From Candidatus Cloacimonadota bacterium (GTDB taxonomy: Bacteria > Cloacimonadota > Cloacimonadia > Cloacimonadales > Cloacimonadaceae): a DNA stretch of 48,604 nt. Numbering within the stretch: the first letter of the stretch is position 1; the number at the start of each line of letters is the position of its first letter. The stretch lies in assembly GCA_029567705.1 (NCBI GenBank), contig JAKPXC010000064.1, positions 1 through 48,604 of the forward strand, in the 5' to 3' direction. Below the pieces are notes generated by a model. The model was not told the DNA's origin and did no database searches. It was given only the letters and a program-made list of their open reading frames with translations. Positions 47,949-48,604 of the stretch are shown here, piece by piece. The position numbers and the translations under genes were made by a program.

Positions 47949-48604
47949 TTAAGGCTCTGGACGGAACCACAGCGGCAGTTCCCCGGATTTGGGTTCGTAA
48001 TGGTATCGTACTGTGAAGAATGATGCTTGGGGATACGCATTGCGGAAAGCATTGAAATGATCACGGTTTTGCGCACCATACTTCACTTCATATACTATGA
48101 TCTTGTCCGGCGATTTAAGGACGAAGTCCACTTCTCTGCCCTGTCTGGTTTTCCAATAGTGAATTTTGGTGCTCAGTGTACGGCTTTGCAACAGGCTCAG
48201 GTAAAACATGTTTTCCACCAGTTCTCCTTTATCGATCCTGTTTCCCAAAGTGCTGAAATCGTTTACCAACATGTTTCTAAGCCCGGTATCAGTAAAGTAG
48301 ATTTTGGGCATCTTGCGGAGTTCTTTATCGGGGTTGGTATAGAATGGACTGATGGAACTGATTATAAATGATTCTTCCAAAGCCATCAAATACTTTTGAG
48401 TAGATTCTCTATGAAGTCCGGCATTGCGGCTCAGTTCGCTGATGTTGGCTTCCTTGCCGATGCCAAAGGCCAGCATCCTGAGTAGTTTATTGAGTTCTTG
48501 CAGCTTCTCTATTTGTAAAACGTGCCTGATATCTTTGATCACATAGGAAGAGATAATGTCGTTCAGAAGTTCTATCTTCTGTCTCTGTGTCTCCAATAGA
48601 ACCA
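47949..48604 (-). CDS. DUF4143 AAA-family ATPase, C-terminal part (runs off the window)
   Basis: The last ~218 residues of a protein whose N-terminal AAA ATPase domain lies beyond the right edge; the frame stays open to base 48604, and the apparent start near 48596 is only a TTG inside the gene. Visible is the DUF4143 domain: LNDIISSYVIKDIRHVL, a winged-helix segment (NAGLHRESTQKYLMALEESFI), then the nuclease-like part IYFTDTGLRNML, LVENMFYLSLL, IHYWKTRQGREVDFVL and YEVKYG. The last motifs (EVD and ExK) are PD-(D/E)XK-like. Such ATPases are frequent, of unknown function, and often horizontally acquired. Convergent with fpg, 28 bases apart. Confidence 0.88.
   Translation of the reverse strand, partial: VLLETQRQKIELLNDIISSYVIKDIRHVLQIEKLQELNKLLRMLAFGIGKEANISELSRNAGLHRESTQKYLMALEESFIISSISPFYTNPDKELRKMPKIYFTDTGLRNMLVNDFSTLGNRIDKGELVENMFYLSLLQSRTLSTKIHYWKTRQGREVDFVLKSPDKIIVYEVKYGAQNRDHFNAFRNAYPQASFFTVRYHYEPKSGELPLWFRPEP

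Noticed and set aside
1-48604. Search by eye for tRNA, rRNA, tmRNA, insertion sequences, phage genes and toxin-antitoxin pairs
   Set aside because: None found. The only structural RNA recognised is RNase P RNA; the DUF4143 ATPase is cut by the window edge and no partner gene is visible. A tRNAscan-SE and Infernal run would be decisive.

Overview
The window reads as a chromosomal segment of a Gram-negative, anaerobic, amino-acid-fermenting bacterium of the Cloacimonadota / Bacteroidetes-Chlorobi type. This is inferred, not shown by a marker gene. The reasons are: secreted proteins ending in an Ig-like C-terminal sorting module (PNPFNP, GxY near the end), many lipoproteins, a phosphate butyryltransferase/butyrate kinase set, few regulators, very tight head-to-tail gene packing, and intergenic regions crowded with short hairpin repeats. 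Most genes lie on the minus strand. No tRNA, rRNA, transposase, phage gene or CRISPR array was seen. Several promoters match the sigma70 consensus (for example TTGACA-N17-TATAAT at 19241-19269).

Layout. 1-1074: serA with its own promoter and terminator. 1113-11185: a seven-gene overlapping operon read leftwards: WecA/TagO-like glycosyl-phosphotransferase, MBL-fold hydrolase, TPR lipoprotein, DUF5683 protein, small lipoprotein, pcrA/uvrD helicase and mfd. 11186-12248: repeat-rich gap holding a glutathione peroxidase. 12249-14914: tldD-tldE. 14966-19269: lpoB-like lipoprotein, two paralogous phosphate acyltransferases, rpiB and glyA under a perfect promoter, divergent from butyrate kinase (19458-20537). 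20573-23170: secreted clostripain-like peptidase, a cluster of five perfect DnaA boxes, and a SpoU-type RNA methyltransferase. 23171-25579: outer-membrane protein and HtrA. 25580-26302: large palindromic repeats. 26328-29978: M3 peptidase and a secreted LamG protein. 30385-32437: RNase P RNA, a zinc-ribbon coiled-coil protein and nadC with an intrinsic terminator in its leader. 32700-34599: a frameshifted secreted protein. 34794-39633: palindrome, membrane protein, secreted GyrI-like protein, AEC transporter and a Pit/DUF47 phosphate uptake pair. 39798-42494: iron alcohol dehydrogenase, AhpD-like protein, pyridoxal kinase and a DUF486 protein. 42500-43330: a dense field of dispersed repeats. 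43374-46989: histidine kinase, CarH-like B12-binding protein, VanZ-like protein and a secreted caspase-like protein. 47091-48604: a variant Fpg/Nei protein and a partial DUF4143 ATPase.

The signals most worth follow-up are: (i) five same-orientation perfect DnaA boxes beside an AT-rich tract at 22286-22424, with no dnaA nearby; (ii) a four-copy family of 77-97 bp near-perfect palindromes whose loop orientation differs from the arms in one copy; (iii) a B12-binding protein with the CarH photoreceptor motif W-x9-EH, overlapping a soluble histidine kinase and lacking any DNA-binding domain; (iv) a dispersed intergenic repeat that supplies the last ~19 codons of mfd; (v) an intrinsic terminator ending a few bases before the nadC Shine-Dalgarno; and (vi) several enzymes with substituted key residues (SerA, Fpg, GPx) or an active-site-proximal insertion (GlyA).
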